Assembly: GCA_034440575.1 (NCBI GenBank)
Contig: JAOTOL010001397.1
Coordinates: 642,501-706,500 of the forward strand
Length of the DNA: 64,000 bases
Source of the DNA: Imbricaverruca yamaguchii
Taxonomy: Eukaryota; Arthropoda; Thecostraca; Neoverrucidae
Reading direction: 5' to 3'
Shown piece after piece: positions 44,800 through 57,429 of the stretch. The number at the start of each line of letters is the position of its first letter. Position 1 is the first letter of the stretch. The notes below the pieces were generated by a model. That model worked only from the letters and a program-made list of their open reading frames with translations. It did no database searches and was not told where the DNA came from. The translations under genes and the position numbers were made by a program.

Positions 44800-45290
44800 G
44801 GCCGTCCACGTCAGCGGTGGACCATTGGTCGGCAGCGCTGAACCATCCGCCGGCAACACTAGACTGTCCGCCGACAACGGTGGGTTATCCGCCGGCAACT
44901 CTGGGCCGTCCACCGGCAGCGGTGAGCCGTCCCACGGCAGTACTGGACCGTCTGCCGGCAACGGCGGATCGGCGTTGGGTTGTCCGCCGGTGACGCTGGA
45001 CTGTCCACCGGCAACGACGCATCATCTGCCAGCAGTGGACCGCCCGCTGGCAGCAGTGGACCGTCTGCCGGCATCGGTGGATCATCCGCCGGCAACTCCG
45101 GGCCGTCCGTCGACAGCGGTGAAGGGTCCCCGTCCGCCAGCAACGGCGGATCAGAGCTGGACCATCCGACTGTAACGGCGGATCAGAGCTGGACCATCCA
45201 CCTGTAACGGCGGATCAGAGCTGGACCATCCGCCTGTAACGGCGGATCAGCGCTAGACTGTCCGAATGGATCAGCGCTAGACTATACAAT
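44800..45290. repeat. GC-rich minisatellite of 21-bp and 32-bp units
   Basis: From 44800 to about 45150, units like GGACCGTCTGCCGGCAACGGC (21 bp) vary at each copy. From about 45150 a cleaner 32-bp unit takes over (GATCAGAGCTGGACCATCC plus CTGTAACGGCG), repeated about four times. Open frames on both strands (Pro/Asp or Ser/Gly repeats) are consequences of the repeat. Confidence 0.75.
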
Positions 45291-45349
45291 TGTGCACCTA
45301 GCTCGCGTATGCGGTCCAAGTCAACTTTATTTTCGCTGAATGTTCATTT

Positions 45350-45900
45350 GACTTAATAAAAACGGGTGCTGCTTTTATGTCTGTCCCTCCGGATTCCCCA
45401 TTGCTGTATGCCTATCGTTGAACTAGTTGCGACCTTCGATGAAGATGCGCCAATGACTAGGGGAATTGAGAGCTTCAGAATTGTAGGTGCTAATTTTTGC
45501 TGGGAAAGTGACATTTCGAAGTTGTGTTTGGTTAGTCTACCCTGGATGTTCATGTTGTGCAGGTGTTGTAGTACAGAGATGTTGACTTTGTCAGAGGCAT
45601 GTTTTAGATCTAAAAGAAGACCACGGCTGTGCATTTGGACCCGACCGCCGACCCGACAGCCTCCTTGATGTTTGTGATGAGTGGCGCGATGTTGTTCATG
45701 CGGTTGCGTCCAGGTAGAAACCGGATTGTATCGGGGAGTTAAGTTGTTCGTTTTGGATAGGGTATATAGGAGACGACTTTTGGTCGAGCGTTCGAAAAGT
45801 TTTGGGAGACACTGGTTAAAGCGATGGCAGTTCAGTCAGGGGCATGAAGCAGGAAGCGAAGGGCGTGCTTTTGGTTTGGGGCACAGTAGAACAAAAGCAT
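45350..45900 (-). mobile_element. LINE reverse-transcriptase fragment
   Basis: Minus-strand pieces resemble RT blocks (VSPKTFRTLDQK, QSGFYLDA, and LLLDLKHASDKVN for the LDLKxAFDxV box). They line up best with the RT at 60803-61348. Heavily decayed and 5'/3'-truncated. Confidence 0.6.
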
Positions 45901-46176
45901 GAAGCCACAATTGCTGGAAAATGCGTGTTGTCCAGACGGTGTTGTATGCGGAAGCATGCAATATGATGTATTCCCATCGTGGATCATAATGGATTTCCAT
46001 TTATTTGGAAAGCAATGAAAATGGATCGAAGTTGTGGAGCATGGGCTGGGAGCACAAGTGCAATGTGAGCGACATTGCATTCAATGTGAGCGACATCAAT
46101 CGAGCCTATACTAGTGCGTGAAGCCAAATGGAATTGGTTGCTGCATACGAAACAGAAGTCGATATTAGGTAGCAAA

Positions 46177-46184
46177 TATATGTG

Positions 46185-46230
<46 letters not shown>
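46177..46230. repeat. (TA)n microsatellite
   Basis: About 26 uninterrupted TA units. Confidence 0.95.
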
Positions 46231-46234
<4 letters not shown>

Positions 46235-48560
46235 GGTACATTCAACAGAAGCATTCAAACAAATATATGTACATTTGTGGGTTAGCCGAAAATCCTAAGG
46301 TCAGGCCAGGTAATTTCAAGCTTCGATACCTCCGGGTCATCACTTTTGAAGTATGCAAATTGTGTTCCCAAAAAGAACTGATGTGATACGGAAGCATCTT
46401 TATAAACTGTTCAGCTTCTGACCTCGTGACCTGGGTTATGCTAGGGCAATAGATTGGCAAAGCGAGCATTTCATCCTTCGCCTAGGTGTACACTTTCAGG
46501 CAAATGTTTTTCCATACGATGCACACAAGATGTAATGAAAGGTACCTTAAGCTCTGATAATAGTATATTCCCGTAGGGCAAGGATTATTAGCATTGTTCC
46601 GAGCCGCCAGGTGGTGACCGCCCAGCCCGCCCGTGAGGCGCAACGAGCATCTCTGCGGGCTGTTTCCACCACCCTTGGCGACACCGAACTACAACTATCT
46701 ATAATTGGTGCCGGTAGGTGTCGCGCCCGGCGGGCCAGGCACGGAATTGTCATAAAACAACAATAAGCAAACCTTATCAGGTAAGTGCGGCAGTATGCAT
46801 TCGTAGCTCAACAAACATAATAAATATGCGGATGGGAACAAGCAATAGTACTAAGTCGCGCACCGAAATTAATGCCGGGCTAAAATACGCTGTAATATAC
46901 GGCAACACCCAGTATCCCGCTGTAGCCGCTTCCGTCGGCACGAACAACCGATTCAGCAGGGTCGATGGTCTAACCCACCTCCACCCCATCAACCACAGCT
47001 CGGTCCGTGATGTGCACTTCCAGTATCCTTCCGTCAGAGACGGTCTTTCAGCCGTACATCGACGAAAACGGAGCGACTGAAACTAACTGGAGTCAAGACC
47101 GTCGTGAGCCAAACTGTAGGTCGCAACTGCAGGGAAAAAAAACGCCACCGAACGAGTAAGTAAATGCTAAGCTACGTGCATCCGTTTCTTCATAATCGCG
47201 AAAAGTGTTTATGGATGGCTCAAAACGAACACTCCCTCACAAATTGGGAGAAATGTTGGCCGACTATACACATACCCCTGACTGGGTGGACGGTGGCGTT
47301 TTTTTCGTGCTCGCAATACTTTAAGCAAAGCTTCCGCTATCGGGCTTGTCCCTGCTTGGATTAGAACCTGATCTGACCTGCAGTTGGACATTGGTGCGCC
47401 TGCGCAGCGCCGTTATCGGTCACGACCTTGGTGGTGGCTGATGAGCTGACTGTTGGCTGGCCAGTGAGTGTCAGATACCATTGAGACACGCATCAGAGAT
47501 CGGTAAGCGCGCCCACTGCCGTACCTCAGTGAAGAGTGTCCACCGTCATTCCCCAACGGAGGAGTCTATCGTCATAACTCATTGAAAAGTCAATAGGCCA
47601 GGTCCTGCGATTTCGATCCTCAGCGAAGGACTAGTGAGCCCAATGCCCTTCTCACTTCTCAATGAGTGAAACCGCATCTTTTGTTTTCTTCTCACATCTT
47701 TCGTTTGATGACCACTGTCTTACCTTCGTTAAACATATACAGGGAAGAGACCACACGATGAGTAAAAGATATTAAATAATCCTAATCAATGCTATATCCT
47801 ATATATTATAAGCAACTGTATATCACATTGTGCTGTCATGGTCATTCTCCGCCCTTGCAAACACGCACCCGGCTTGCCCGTGGAAACTTACTTGAATTGA
47901 TTCTCGGGGCAGGATATGTTCTCGATAATCCTCCGTCGATCACGCAAGCCATTACTTATCAGAGCCAAGCAAAAGCTCCCGTTTGTAGCCCTCTCCATTT
48001 CACTTGTTTTTTTCTTCATTTCGCTCAAAGGATAGCAGTTTTTGCACGTGCAGCTGACGGGGCTGGGGAGGGTAAATAGCATTACTTACGTAGGTAGAGC
48101 GAAAAAGTATCCCCCAGGTGTATCCAGAGCAAAACTGCTGGACTCGAGTGCGTAACTCTGAAAGTAATGGAAGGGCAATTAAAGATGTCACGAATTGAGA
48201 GCATGGATGATGTTTGTATATAATCAAAATTAGGTCAAAGGTAATATTCGCACCTGCCACATGCACCAGCCACATGCGCTGTCCTATGTAAACCTGTTCA
48301 CAGGGATTATCGTGTCGTGATAGTGAAAGCCGACTTGTAGAGCAAGTCGGCTCGTCTATGTCCGACGGCACCGCTAAGTAACCATTTATTCCTAATTTGA
48401 AAGCAAATCGGCTCATGTACCTCAGATGCCATTCGGAAATCCCTATTTACGTGTTACCTACTGATTCATCGGCGGTATTCATTGCGTGTTGCAATTGAGT
48501 GTTTGTGGTGTGGTGTCTACAGTTCTCCTGCTAGTTGTGTGGCGTACAAATATTCGAATA
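46231..48560. other. Unassigned sequence
   Basis: Several short open frames exist (for example 46718-47080, 48000-48416 minus), but none shows a domain or motif I can name, and I see no splice-bounded exon. Confidence 0.3.
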
Positions 48561-48675
48561 GCAAATGAAAGAGCTCTGGGTGTTTGTCACCCAGAAGCGA
48601 TGGAAATGACAGGATGGTGCCCTTTCTTTGGCATAATGCCATAGGTGGATGTCTCTGAGAGCTGAAGCTGCTGCA

Positions 48676-48721
48676 TGGGCGCTACATGACAAATGCAGTC
48701 GATGCGCCTTAAAGCCCTAAT
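48676..48721 (+). mobile_element. Ultrashort hairpin retroposon inside LINE RNase H relic
   Basis: Target duplications AGCTGAAGCTGCTGCA (48660-48675) and AGCTGAAGCTACTACA (48722-48737) match at 14 of 16. The insert starts TGGGCGCTACATGACA, closes CAGTCGATGCGCC and ends TTAAAGCCCTAAT. Confidence 0.8.
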
Positions 48722-49736
48722 AGCTGAAGCTACTACACTCTAGCAGGTTGCGGGCTTGCTTAATATGGTGCTGCAGGTGCCGCAGTGAGGTGTTGTATAT
48801 CGGTCACCTTCTAGCTTAGGCTGTGTTAGTTTTGTGCAACCAGTTCTGAGTCTAGTGAGGATGACCTCTTTTTGTTGGTGAAATTGATTTGATGTGTTCC
48901 ACGTGCTTACCGTTGGTTTGCTGGGGAAGTGTTCAGTGGTAATCATTGCTTTGCGAGGCGGTCTGCTTCATCGTTTCTTGGCATGTAGACCTGGCCCATA
49001 AAAAGGAATCCATAATAAGGAAAAGTTCATGTTCATATTATGGAACACTATTTGTTGGATTCTGGCAATGACTTGGTGGGGACGGTAGTGACTGATGCTA
49101 ATTGACTGAAGGACGTATTTGGAGTCTGAGCAATTTACTTCGTCTCTAACCTTACGCCTCAAGAGAATGGAGATAGCGGTGAGAATGACAATTGTTTTAA
49201 TGGAGTAGATAGAGAAATTATCCGGTAGACGCTTGGAAAGCCTAAGGCCTGGTCCAGTGATGCCGACGCCTACCTTAGCCTCGTGTTTCGACCCATCCGT
49301 ACATATGAATGTTTTGTGGTTGTTGTCATCGGCGAACTTGTGAAAGATGCAAGAATTTCCGTTGGTCTGTTCGTGAATTTCTTTTCCGAGAGCAGTGCTC
49401 GATCTTTGGTTGGCTGAGTGTCCAGAATGGCCTAGTGGGCGATCGATCTGCAGTGGCTGGCATTGTGGGATTAATATCTGAGGGTCGTAGTCATTTGAGT
49501 GCTATATGGTGGACGTTTGCGATCAAATTGGCTCTTGTATATGCCACGCATAAAGCAACGAATGATTTTGAATGGATTTGATTTTGATGTGGTAACGGCA
49601 CAGCTGTTGTGTCCTGAAGTGAGGTAGAGACGTGTTCGAGTCCGCTAAATGACTTGCTATCGATGTGCTGAAGGCACCTGTGGCTACTCTGATGCAGTTG
49701 ATTTTGTTGATTATTTTGTCTTTTTGTCTGTTGTTG

Positions 49737-49738
<2 letters not shown>

Positions 49739-49791
<53 letters not shown>

Positions 49792-49802
49792 CGCGTGTGT
49801 GC
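49739..49802. repeat. (TG)n/(CG)n microsatellite
   Basis: About 21 TG units followed by GCGCGCGCGCG, inside the LINE relic. Confidence 0.95.
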
Positions 49803-52800
49803 TGAAAGTAGGTTTTCGTCTAAATGTCTTCCTAAGAACTTGAAACTTTTCACCTATGCAATTGCTTTGCCATCGATTTTATGAATAGTTGTGGGTGTGT
49901 GGCGGAGGCGACTATATGTGAGAGTGGCCGATTTTTCTGCGGACGGCGTGAAGTCCCACATTTTACACCGATTCGCAACGTGGTCTAGACCTGTTTGAAT
50001 GTGTTCTTCCAGCTTTTAGGAGGCATTTTGCTGTAGTCGAAATTCCTATGTCGTCCGCGAAGAGTGAGCATTGAAGTGGTGTGCCGGTGTGATTTGCACG
50101 TATGCCGTTGATCATGATGATGAAGAGGCTCGGTAAGAACACGGTCCCCTGTACCAGGTCCTGGTCCTGGAATGTGGTGTTTAATATGACACTGCCACAT
50201 CGGAGCTTAAGGGTTATGTCTTTGAGTAAGTTGAGAATGAAGTGTGCTATGTGTCCGCGTAGGCCTATCTTGTGGAGTATGTGTGTCAGTGCGGACTTGT
50301 GTACTCGGTCGAATGCGGCAGTGATGTCTAAGAAGGCAGATATTATTGTGCGTTTGATGCGTAGACCACTTTTGATGTCGTGCACTGGTCCAATGAGATT
50401 GTCTGTAGTGGATGTTTGACGCTGGAACCAGCATTGATATTTGTCGAACAGGTCGTGTTCCAGAAATTGTCTCAATCGAGTGTTGATCTTCCGCTTGATC
50501 AGCTTGCGAGCGCAGCTAGTGAGTGAGCGGGGCCTATAGCCTTTTGGGGCCGAGTGATCTTTGTGCGGCTTTGGCAGTGGAATGACTACGCTTTTCCGCC
50601 AGGAGGCGGGAAAGGTGTCGCTTTGGTACAGATCAGTCACGGCCGCCAGTACGTACGATAGATAATGTTTGCTGAGACGTTTAAATAGTCAGTAATGGAT
50701 GTCGTTCGGCCCAGCCGATGTGTTTCGGCACTTGCTAAGTACAAGGTGTAATTCGTGCACTGGTTGTAGAGTTCTCTGTTACTAGAGCTAAAATTTGCTT
50801 TGGCGACAAGTGCTTCTAGAGCGCTTACTATAGTGGTGTCGTAGGTGTTGTTGCCAGTCATGCTGGCGTAGTATACCGTAAAGCGGTCTACGACTTGTTG
50901 TGGGTGAGCAATGTGCTGTACTTTCACCGTCAACTTGGGAAAGGGGCCTGGTGGTGGGCGTTTCAGGCTGAAACGCTTCATCAAGTCTCATAGTGTGCCG
51001 GTTGGAGTGAATCTGTTGAATTGGGAGGCAAAAGATTGCTAACAGTTTTGGCGTGCTGTTCGAATTGTGTACCGGCAGTGTTTTTTTTCTTCATAGATTG
51101 TCTGTATGCTGATATGTGTGTTTCACACACGCATCTTTTATATTGTTTGTGGGTACGATGCCTTGCAGCGATTGCTCTTTGACAGTTCGGGGCCTACCAT
51201 GGCGTAGATGCTTTTTCCTATACTGATTACTTTTCGGGACTGAGTCTCGTGCTGCTGAGCTTATGGCCCTGTGGATTGTCACGATTTATCTGGTCTCTGA
51301 AATTGCAAGGTTGAGATCCACCTGATCCTCAAATTTCGTCCGGTCAGCTCTTTTCACGTTCCAAGATGGTCTGAATAGCTTAGTGTGATGGATAGCATCT
51401 GTGCTAAGCCTAATTGTGATTGGACAGTGGTCGCTCAGCCCGGGAACGTCTGAAACTGACCAGTCAAATGGTGAGCTTTGTCGTTGGGAACAGCACGTTA
51501 GGTCATTGCATCTGTCCGATCCTCCTAAGGACGGATTGTAGTGGGTGGCGGCCCCAGTGTTAAGAAGTACTAAGTTGTGATCTGAATCAAACTGGTGAAT
51601 TTCGCGTTCTCTAATGTCCGGCTGATCGCTTCCTCCAGGAGAGGTGTTTAGCATTAAAGTATCCGATAATGAGAACTGGTGGAGGAGCCTGACTCAGTAA
51701 GTCGCTCAGCTCCTGTGGTGTGGAGGTTGCAACCGACAGTGAAATATATAGCGAGATGACTGTGGTTTGGCAATGGGCAATTTTTATGTTGACTCTTTCA
51801 GTGGAGTATTTAACATTCCTCGACGATGAGGAACGCTGTTTGCGATAAGTATGTCTGCGCCCCATTTCCTGTGTGGATCGTTTACGTTATCTACATGCCA
51901 AGTGTGACTTGAAATTGTGTTTCGAATGGAGTCGCAGTCTCGAAAGTGAGTTTCTTGGAACACAGCTAGTAATGGCTTTTGTTGCAGGGTTTCCGAATTT
52001 AATTCTATGAACTTGTCTGGAAGGCCATCGGTGTTCCACCGTAGAAAAAGTCCCATTGCCGAGCGCGTGTAATGTCTGTTGGTGTACCTATGCTGGGGTG
52101 GTGCTGATGTCGTGTTGGGGAGATAGGTTGAACCGGTGGACGGAGAGGGGCTGAGAGGTGACCCAGGTATGGGTGGTAGCCTGGATTTGAACTCACGGAT
52201 CCCGGGAGGTGATTGGGTGGAGTGACGGCGGTATTTGCGCTTGGGATGCACGGAAGGTTCGGGCGGGAGTCGTTGGTCAGTGGTCTTGGGTTCGAGCTCG
52301 ACGGGCTTGGCAGGAGCTGTGGGGTCGGTCTGAGTGGAGGCCTCAGACGAGATTTCGAGGGGTGTTTGAGTGGGTGTGCAGGCGATGGTTGGGAGGTCGG
52401 TCTGGCAGGAGACGGTGGCCGTGGACTTGTGGGAGGTCTGGCTGGAGGCTGGGAAGCCGTGGGCTTGTGGAAGGTTTGTGTTGCTGCTGTGCTGGCCTTG
52501 GGTCTAGGCCTCGGTTTGTGCCGGCCGAATGGGTGTGGCAGGGGACTGGGGCCGGAGGAGGGAGTGGTGGGAAGGCATCATGGTGGCGAGGAGAGCCCTG
52601 GCCGGTTGGAGGCGGTGTAGCGAAGAGGTACGGCCTGGTCCGGTGGGGGATGAGTGGGTAGGAGGTGGGATGGTGCGGGGTGAATGTGGGAGGGTCGTGC
52701 CCGAGGCAGGATGGTGGTGGGCGTAGGCCGGGTCTGAGGTTGGGTGAGGTGGCAAGGAGTGGTGAGCGGTGAGGTCGAGGGGCTATGGTGTAGAGGATCG

Positions 52801-53127
52801 GTGGAGCGGTGGAGTTGAGGGTCGGTGGAGCGGTGGAGCCGAGGACGGTGGAGTGATGAATCGAGGGTTGGGGAGGGGGTGGAGGCGAGGGTCGACGGGG
52901 CATCGAGGAGGGAGGTGTGTCGGGTTCCGGGAGGCGGCTGCTGGTGGGCTGCCAGGGCGGGTGGGAGCTGGTGTTGGAGGTGTGGGTTTAGGTGCGGAAA
53001 GTGTCGCTACGTTGCTACGCCCGGTAGTAGGTGCGGTTGTGAAGTTTGAGATGTCAGTGGTGGAAGTGGCGTTTTGTAGTTTTGCTGCTGTGGGTGGCAC
53101 GCTGTGAGCTGCCGCACACCTGACACC

Positions 53128-53176
53128 TGGTGCTAAATGACCCCAGATGTCGACGCGCCTACACTTCCCAACACCC
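53128..53176 (+). mobile_element. Probable ultrashort hairpin retroposon copy
   Basis: TGGTGCTAAATGACCCC, then GATGTCGACGCGCC, then a CCAACACC tail fit the family. No convincing target duplication. Confidence 0.55.
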
Positions 53177-53257
53177 CCTCTCGTATGTCCACCTGGGACA
53201 GTCGGGGTCAGTTCCGAGATGTGGTCCATCACAGGCTGCACAGTTCCTTTCGGAGGA

Positions 53258-53434
53258 TTTTTTTATTGGGTGGTTCACGACGCACTTTATGCACATTCAC
53301 GGCAAATGGCGCCGCCCACACTGTTTCGCCGGTGGGCCGCGGGGTTGGGAAATGTCCCGAGCGGGGCTAGTGTCGAACCCGGGACCTTCGGTGCCCAGGG
53401 CCCAACACCTTAGCCACCCGACCATCCCCGCCCC
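53258..53434 (-). mobile_element. SINE-B, the most complete copy, with perfect 13-bp target duplication
   Basis: TCCTTTCGGAGGA occurs at 53245-53257 and 53435-53447. On the minus strand the tRNA-like head (GGTCGGGTGGCTAAGGTG, B box GGTCCCGGGTTCGACAC) is followed by the body shared with 23257 and 44299. The insertion splits the zinc-knuckle region of the host LINE's ORF1. Confidence 0.9.
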
Positions 53435-54180
53435 TCCTTTCGGAGGAGTTGCAGCTGGATGTCGCGTGATGACTGGCGCACTGACTACATCGTGGTGTTG
53501 GCGACGCGTATGCGCGTTTGTCATGACCATAATGAAGACAAAATTGGCACCGTAGTTGTAAAGGCATGTAGAGGCGTACCTCGTATGCCTTGTGAAGGTG
53601 GATGTGTGATGGCAGTTGTAGTGAGTTGAATGTCAGAATTATCATTTTGTGTTTGGAACGTGCCTCCCGGCTAAGGTCATCTATTGTGAATGTGTCGTCT
53701 AGGAGGACTGAGGAATCAGCCCAGTGTGTTACAGTGTGGCGATGCTGTCGAGTGGTACGTTATCCAGCCTTGGGACACAAATATCGTATCCTGCTGGTGT
53801 TCAGTGTACGATGTAGCGTGAAGGAGCAGCGCTGATTGTTGAATGTGTGTGTGTAGAACTGCTTGTGTGTCAGCGCTGATCTGCGTTTGAATGATGTGTG
53901 GATAGTGTGTCTGTTGATCGTGAAGTGTGTTGATAGAAGAATGCGGCGGAGTGTCCGCTCGCGAGAGTACAGGATGACTCTCGCGTGACGGTGTGGCCTG
54001 GCGCTAGGTAGGTGCCTACAAGGCTGGCGCATTTCGTAGTGCAGGCGGTTGGCGCCGTTGTGGGTGGCATGGTGTGTGTTGGCCCCCCGCAAGTGTCGCT
54101 CCTGACTGAAAAAATACCCGGATTCGTTGCACCCGTGGACCGAGCTTTCGCCTCTGGTCCCTGCCCCAGCCACAATGGTT

Positions 54181-57100
54181 TAGGACAGTGGGCTCGACAC
54201 TGCTTGGCTTCCTCTGTGGCGTAAAAGTTAGTTGGGAGACAGAGAGAGAAGGTGGAGATTTGGTGTGGGAGTTTTACCTTCTAGAGTCGCATGAGTTCTC
54301 GTCTAGGGTGCCTGCAGCTCTTCGAGTCTTCGCTTCTTCTTGCCGCTACATATTTGTTTTCCCCCTCAAACCTTGGACCTACCTGGTGCTTAGTTGCTGA
54401 TTGTTTGACTGCCCTGATAAGAGCTGATGTCTGATCCTTCGAGGAAGGAATTCTCAGATCCAACGTTTTGTTACGCCTCCCGATACTGGTAAAGCTGCCG
54501 GCGCCAAAACGAGTGTCATTCGGACGTTGGTCCGGGGTGGAGAGGAAGGTTCATGCGCGTACACACTGGCCGAAATGCTATTGGACCCTACAGTGAAGGT
54601 TACTTTGGGTAGAACGTACGTATGGTGCACCATGCGAGGCGCAACTGAACAAATAATCAGTATATTTTGGCAGCATATCTTCTTTTGCACACCGACTGCT
54701 GAAGAGAAGAGCGCATTTAGCTTCAACAACTTTTCGGTGTAATTTGTCGATTGGTCGTGTTGTTTTCTTCGTTTCGTTAAAGAGTTGGTAAATTATGTCG
54801 CCAAGTGACATGTATAGTTGTATTCGGTTATTGACGTTTCAGATTCAAACATTAATCCATGTTCAAAAATCACCGCTCTGCAAAATGCGAATGAACACAC
54901 AAGTATACTGAGTTATGCACTGGTTTCATACGATCTATTCTGGCAATATCATGTGACATTTCGTCAGTACCTGAAGGACCACTCATAAAACAAATATATT
55001 CTCCTCTGAACTATTTACAATGACCATGGTGCACTGGATTTAGCATTTACATCTCAACGTTTTCTGCACCCCCCCCCCCCCACCTTTTGTCCTTTTTGTT
55101 CCAGGGTGATTCCATTGTGAATAGGGATCATGATTCCGGAGTGACGACGTAGCGTGTGTGCTGATTTGTTTGTTAATTTCTGGTGTGTGTTAGCGCGTGT
55201 ACAAAGTCTGGAGTACCATGAAACGTGCTCGGTCCAGGCAAGACGTGGCAATGGTGGTGTTGCTAAGGTGTTCTCGTGTTGGCGGTGTTTGGTGGCAGTG
55301 TGTCATGTGTTTTATTGGTGCTCCATCTCTGAGGTGCATTGTTAGTCTCCTTGAAAGGGAGGTTGTGGTGGCGCCAATGTAGCTAGCTGCAGAAAGCCTA
55401 GTCTTCGTATGGACAGGAAGATTTGTAAACTACATTGGTACGTTGTAGTATTTTCTCTGTTGGCCTGAAGATTGTTTTACAAAAGTCTCAACAGACTTTT
55501 AATACCGTACGTACCCGCGAACATCGTTTTCAATAATTGAACCCTATATTAGAAAAACTTGTCCAGGGTGATGTGTTTTGAATACGCTTACCTGAATTGC
55601 ATTCGACAAATACACCTACATTGCGTTATACTAACTCGCTTTGCCCGTTGTTAACATGCCTATTAAGAAATTGGCCAGCATGTGTACTATTCCTGCTGTA
55701 GTGCATGTGCTAAATAGAATGCTGCACACCATAACTTGGATGTGGTGTGCAATATGCTACAGGTTAGTTTAAGACGAATCAGGCTTTGTGCATGGTGTCA
55801 ATTTTAATTCGGAAAGCAAGTATTACGCTCTGCATTTTAAGAGATGCATAGTTTCGAGATTGTACTGTATCTATGGAAGCCTGCCAATATCAAAAATATT
55901 TTCATTTGTTGAAAATGCCTTGTGTTTTCCTTGCATTGTCAGCAACCAAAGTTTTAAAGGAAGTGATGCACATTGCTGATACAACCTTGCATAATAAGCG
56001 ATAGTGTTTGTTAGTACATTATTTTAATACAACGTGCTGCAATGGTAGTCTGATGCCACCTATATTTTACCGTCATTTTAGCATGGTCCCGGACATATTC
56101 CACGATTCAATATCTGACGAAGCCAACTGGCTTTTGCTTCGCCACATTGCACTTGCAATTTTTATTTTTGAAAGCTGCATATCATGAAGATGTTTGAACT
56201 ATCAACCGACATCGGTGATAATCTGCTGTTTTCAGAAATTATCATGCCAGCGGTCCTTCAAATATGTATGATTTTATAATCAAATTGTGGAATACGTGGT
56301 GAAAACTTGCTGGTTGGAATGTTGAGATGTGCCGCACAAGATGCATGATGATTATCATCATTCCATTCACTTTGTAAAGTTTTAATTGCCTTTTTATCAA
56401 CCACCAGACCGATTGAAAGACCGGTTAAGAAGCCCGCTAGCCTTCCTGGGCTTTCTGACCGGGCTTTTGGTCTTTACATTTGTCACATTTATTGAAACCG
56501 CGATGACAGGGCTGTCATTTCCTTCTTAAGAAGCAGTGCGCAAGTCGCGAAAGTTGGCAAAAATCAGCTTTAAGTAGCTAAGAATTATGTACGGCGCATT
56601 TAGTGTCATCTGCACCTCGAATGGCTTCAGCATCCGTCATACCAGGGTACGCGCTACTTTTGTCGTCGGAGTCGTCAAATTAAAGTCACTGTCCTGTTAA
56701 ATTTCCGTTTAGGGACTGCGTGGCCACGGCGGCTTCTACCAATGTATTTTTGTAACGTCATTAGAGGGTGACGATATGGGAACGATAATTCGTGGTCCAT
56801 ACATCAACAGGGCCCAGGGACATGGGAACTAGGCCGTGACCAGATCCTGCAAGGCACCGTAAACCTTGATATCCTTAAAGACGCAAATATATTATCTATG
56901 TGTGACCTACATGTGACATTACTTGACACGTTTATGGCCTTGTTGTTTGTTCCGAAGAAAGTGCTCCTAAATGCTCCCATATCGATTACCTTCTATAATG
57001 CACCCCTCAAACTACAACTCGCAGCTTGCGCAGGTTGGACAGGTCGATGGCTCATGTGTGACCACAGGGAATTATCATGGAATTAAGTCTGATATAATCA

Positions 57101-57420
57101 TTATCTATCAGCAAAATCCATGAATATGAGATCCATGTTTGCCATTTCTACAATATACATATTTCCACTGAAGCAATGTCAGGTCATTGGGCCACATGTG
57201 ATCTTTATCTCTTGCGTACTTGACAATATCTCTATCGTGATCTATTGCCGAGTAGCGTTTAACTGACATCCATATCGGCTATGCTCCTAGTGACGTAAAA
57301 TACCATTATCTGAAATTTGCCTGGGTGACCCTTTTCAAATACAGCTTCACAAAAAACAAGATATCATCAGATGAACAATTGATTAAGCACGCGTCAGTTT
57401 GGAAATGGAAAAAATCAAAT
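54181..57420. other. Unassigned sequence
   Basis: No gene is recognised. It contains a poly-C run (about 55067-55081) and an imperfect 58-bp hairpin at 56417-56474. Confidence 0.3.
56417..56474. repeat. Imperfect inverted repeat (hairpin)
   Basis: AAAGACC at 56417 pairs with GGTCTTT at 56468, and GGTTAAGAAGCCC pairs with GGGCTTTCTGACC at 10 of 13 positions. Confidence 0.5.
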
Positions 57421-57429
57421 TTAACACTC

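Larger units (their letters stand above)
48560..54180 (-). mobile_element. Long RNase H-bearing LINE relic with ORF1 zinc knuckles
   Basis: In minus-strand order: a poorly conserved 5' part; ORF1 with zinc knuckles (RCQFCLHYGHDKRAY and RCSQCASHHATSSC, about 53500-53560) and a long Pro-rich stretch (52343-52903); ORF2 endonuclease (WNTDGLPDKFIELN and VFQETHFRD near 51950-52040; VPGLSDHCPITIRL near 51430); RT (KGYRPRSLTSCARKLIK, FLDITAAFDRVHKSALTHIL, LFADDIGI, 50640-49990); RNase H (FICTDGSKHEAKVGVGI near 49290). ORF1 with CCHC motifs plus EN-RT-RNase H is the I-superfamily plan. Frames are broken throughout. It is interrupted by a (TG)n tract, hairpin retroposons and a SINE-B. The 5' limit is uncertain. 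Confidence 0.75.

Noticed and set aside
44825..45207. Repetitive Ser/Gly and Pro/Asp proteins suggestive of a silk- or adhesive-like protein.
   Set aside because: Several frames on both strands are open at once, as expected of a minisatellite. There is no signal peptide or splice context.
52209..52903. Gly/Trp-rich plus-strand frames and Pro-rich minus-strand frames.
   Set aside because: The plus frames have no domain. The minus Pro-rich frame is kept only as ORF1 of the LINE relic.
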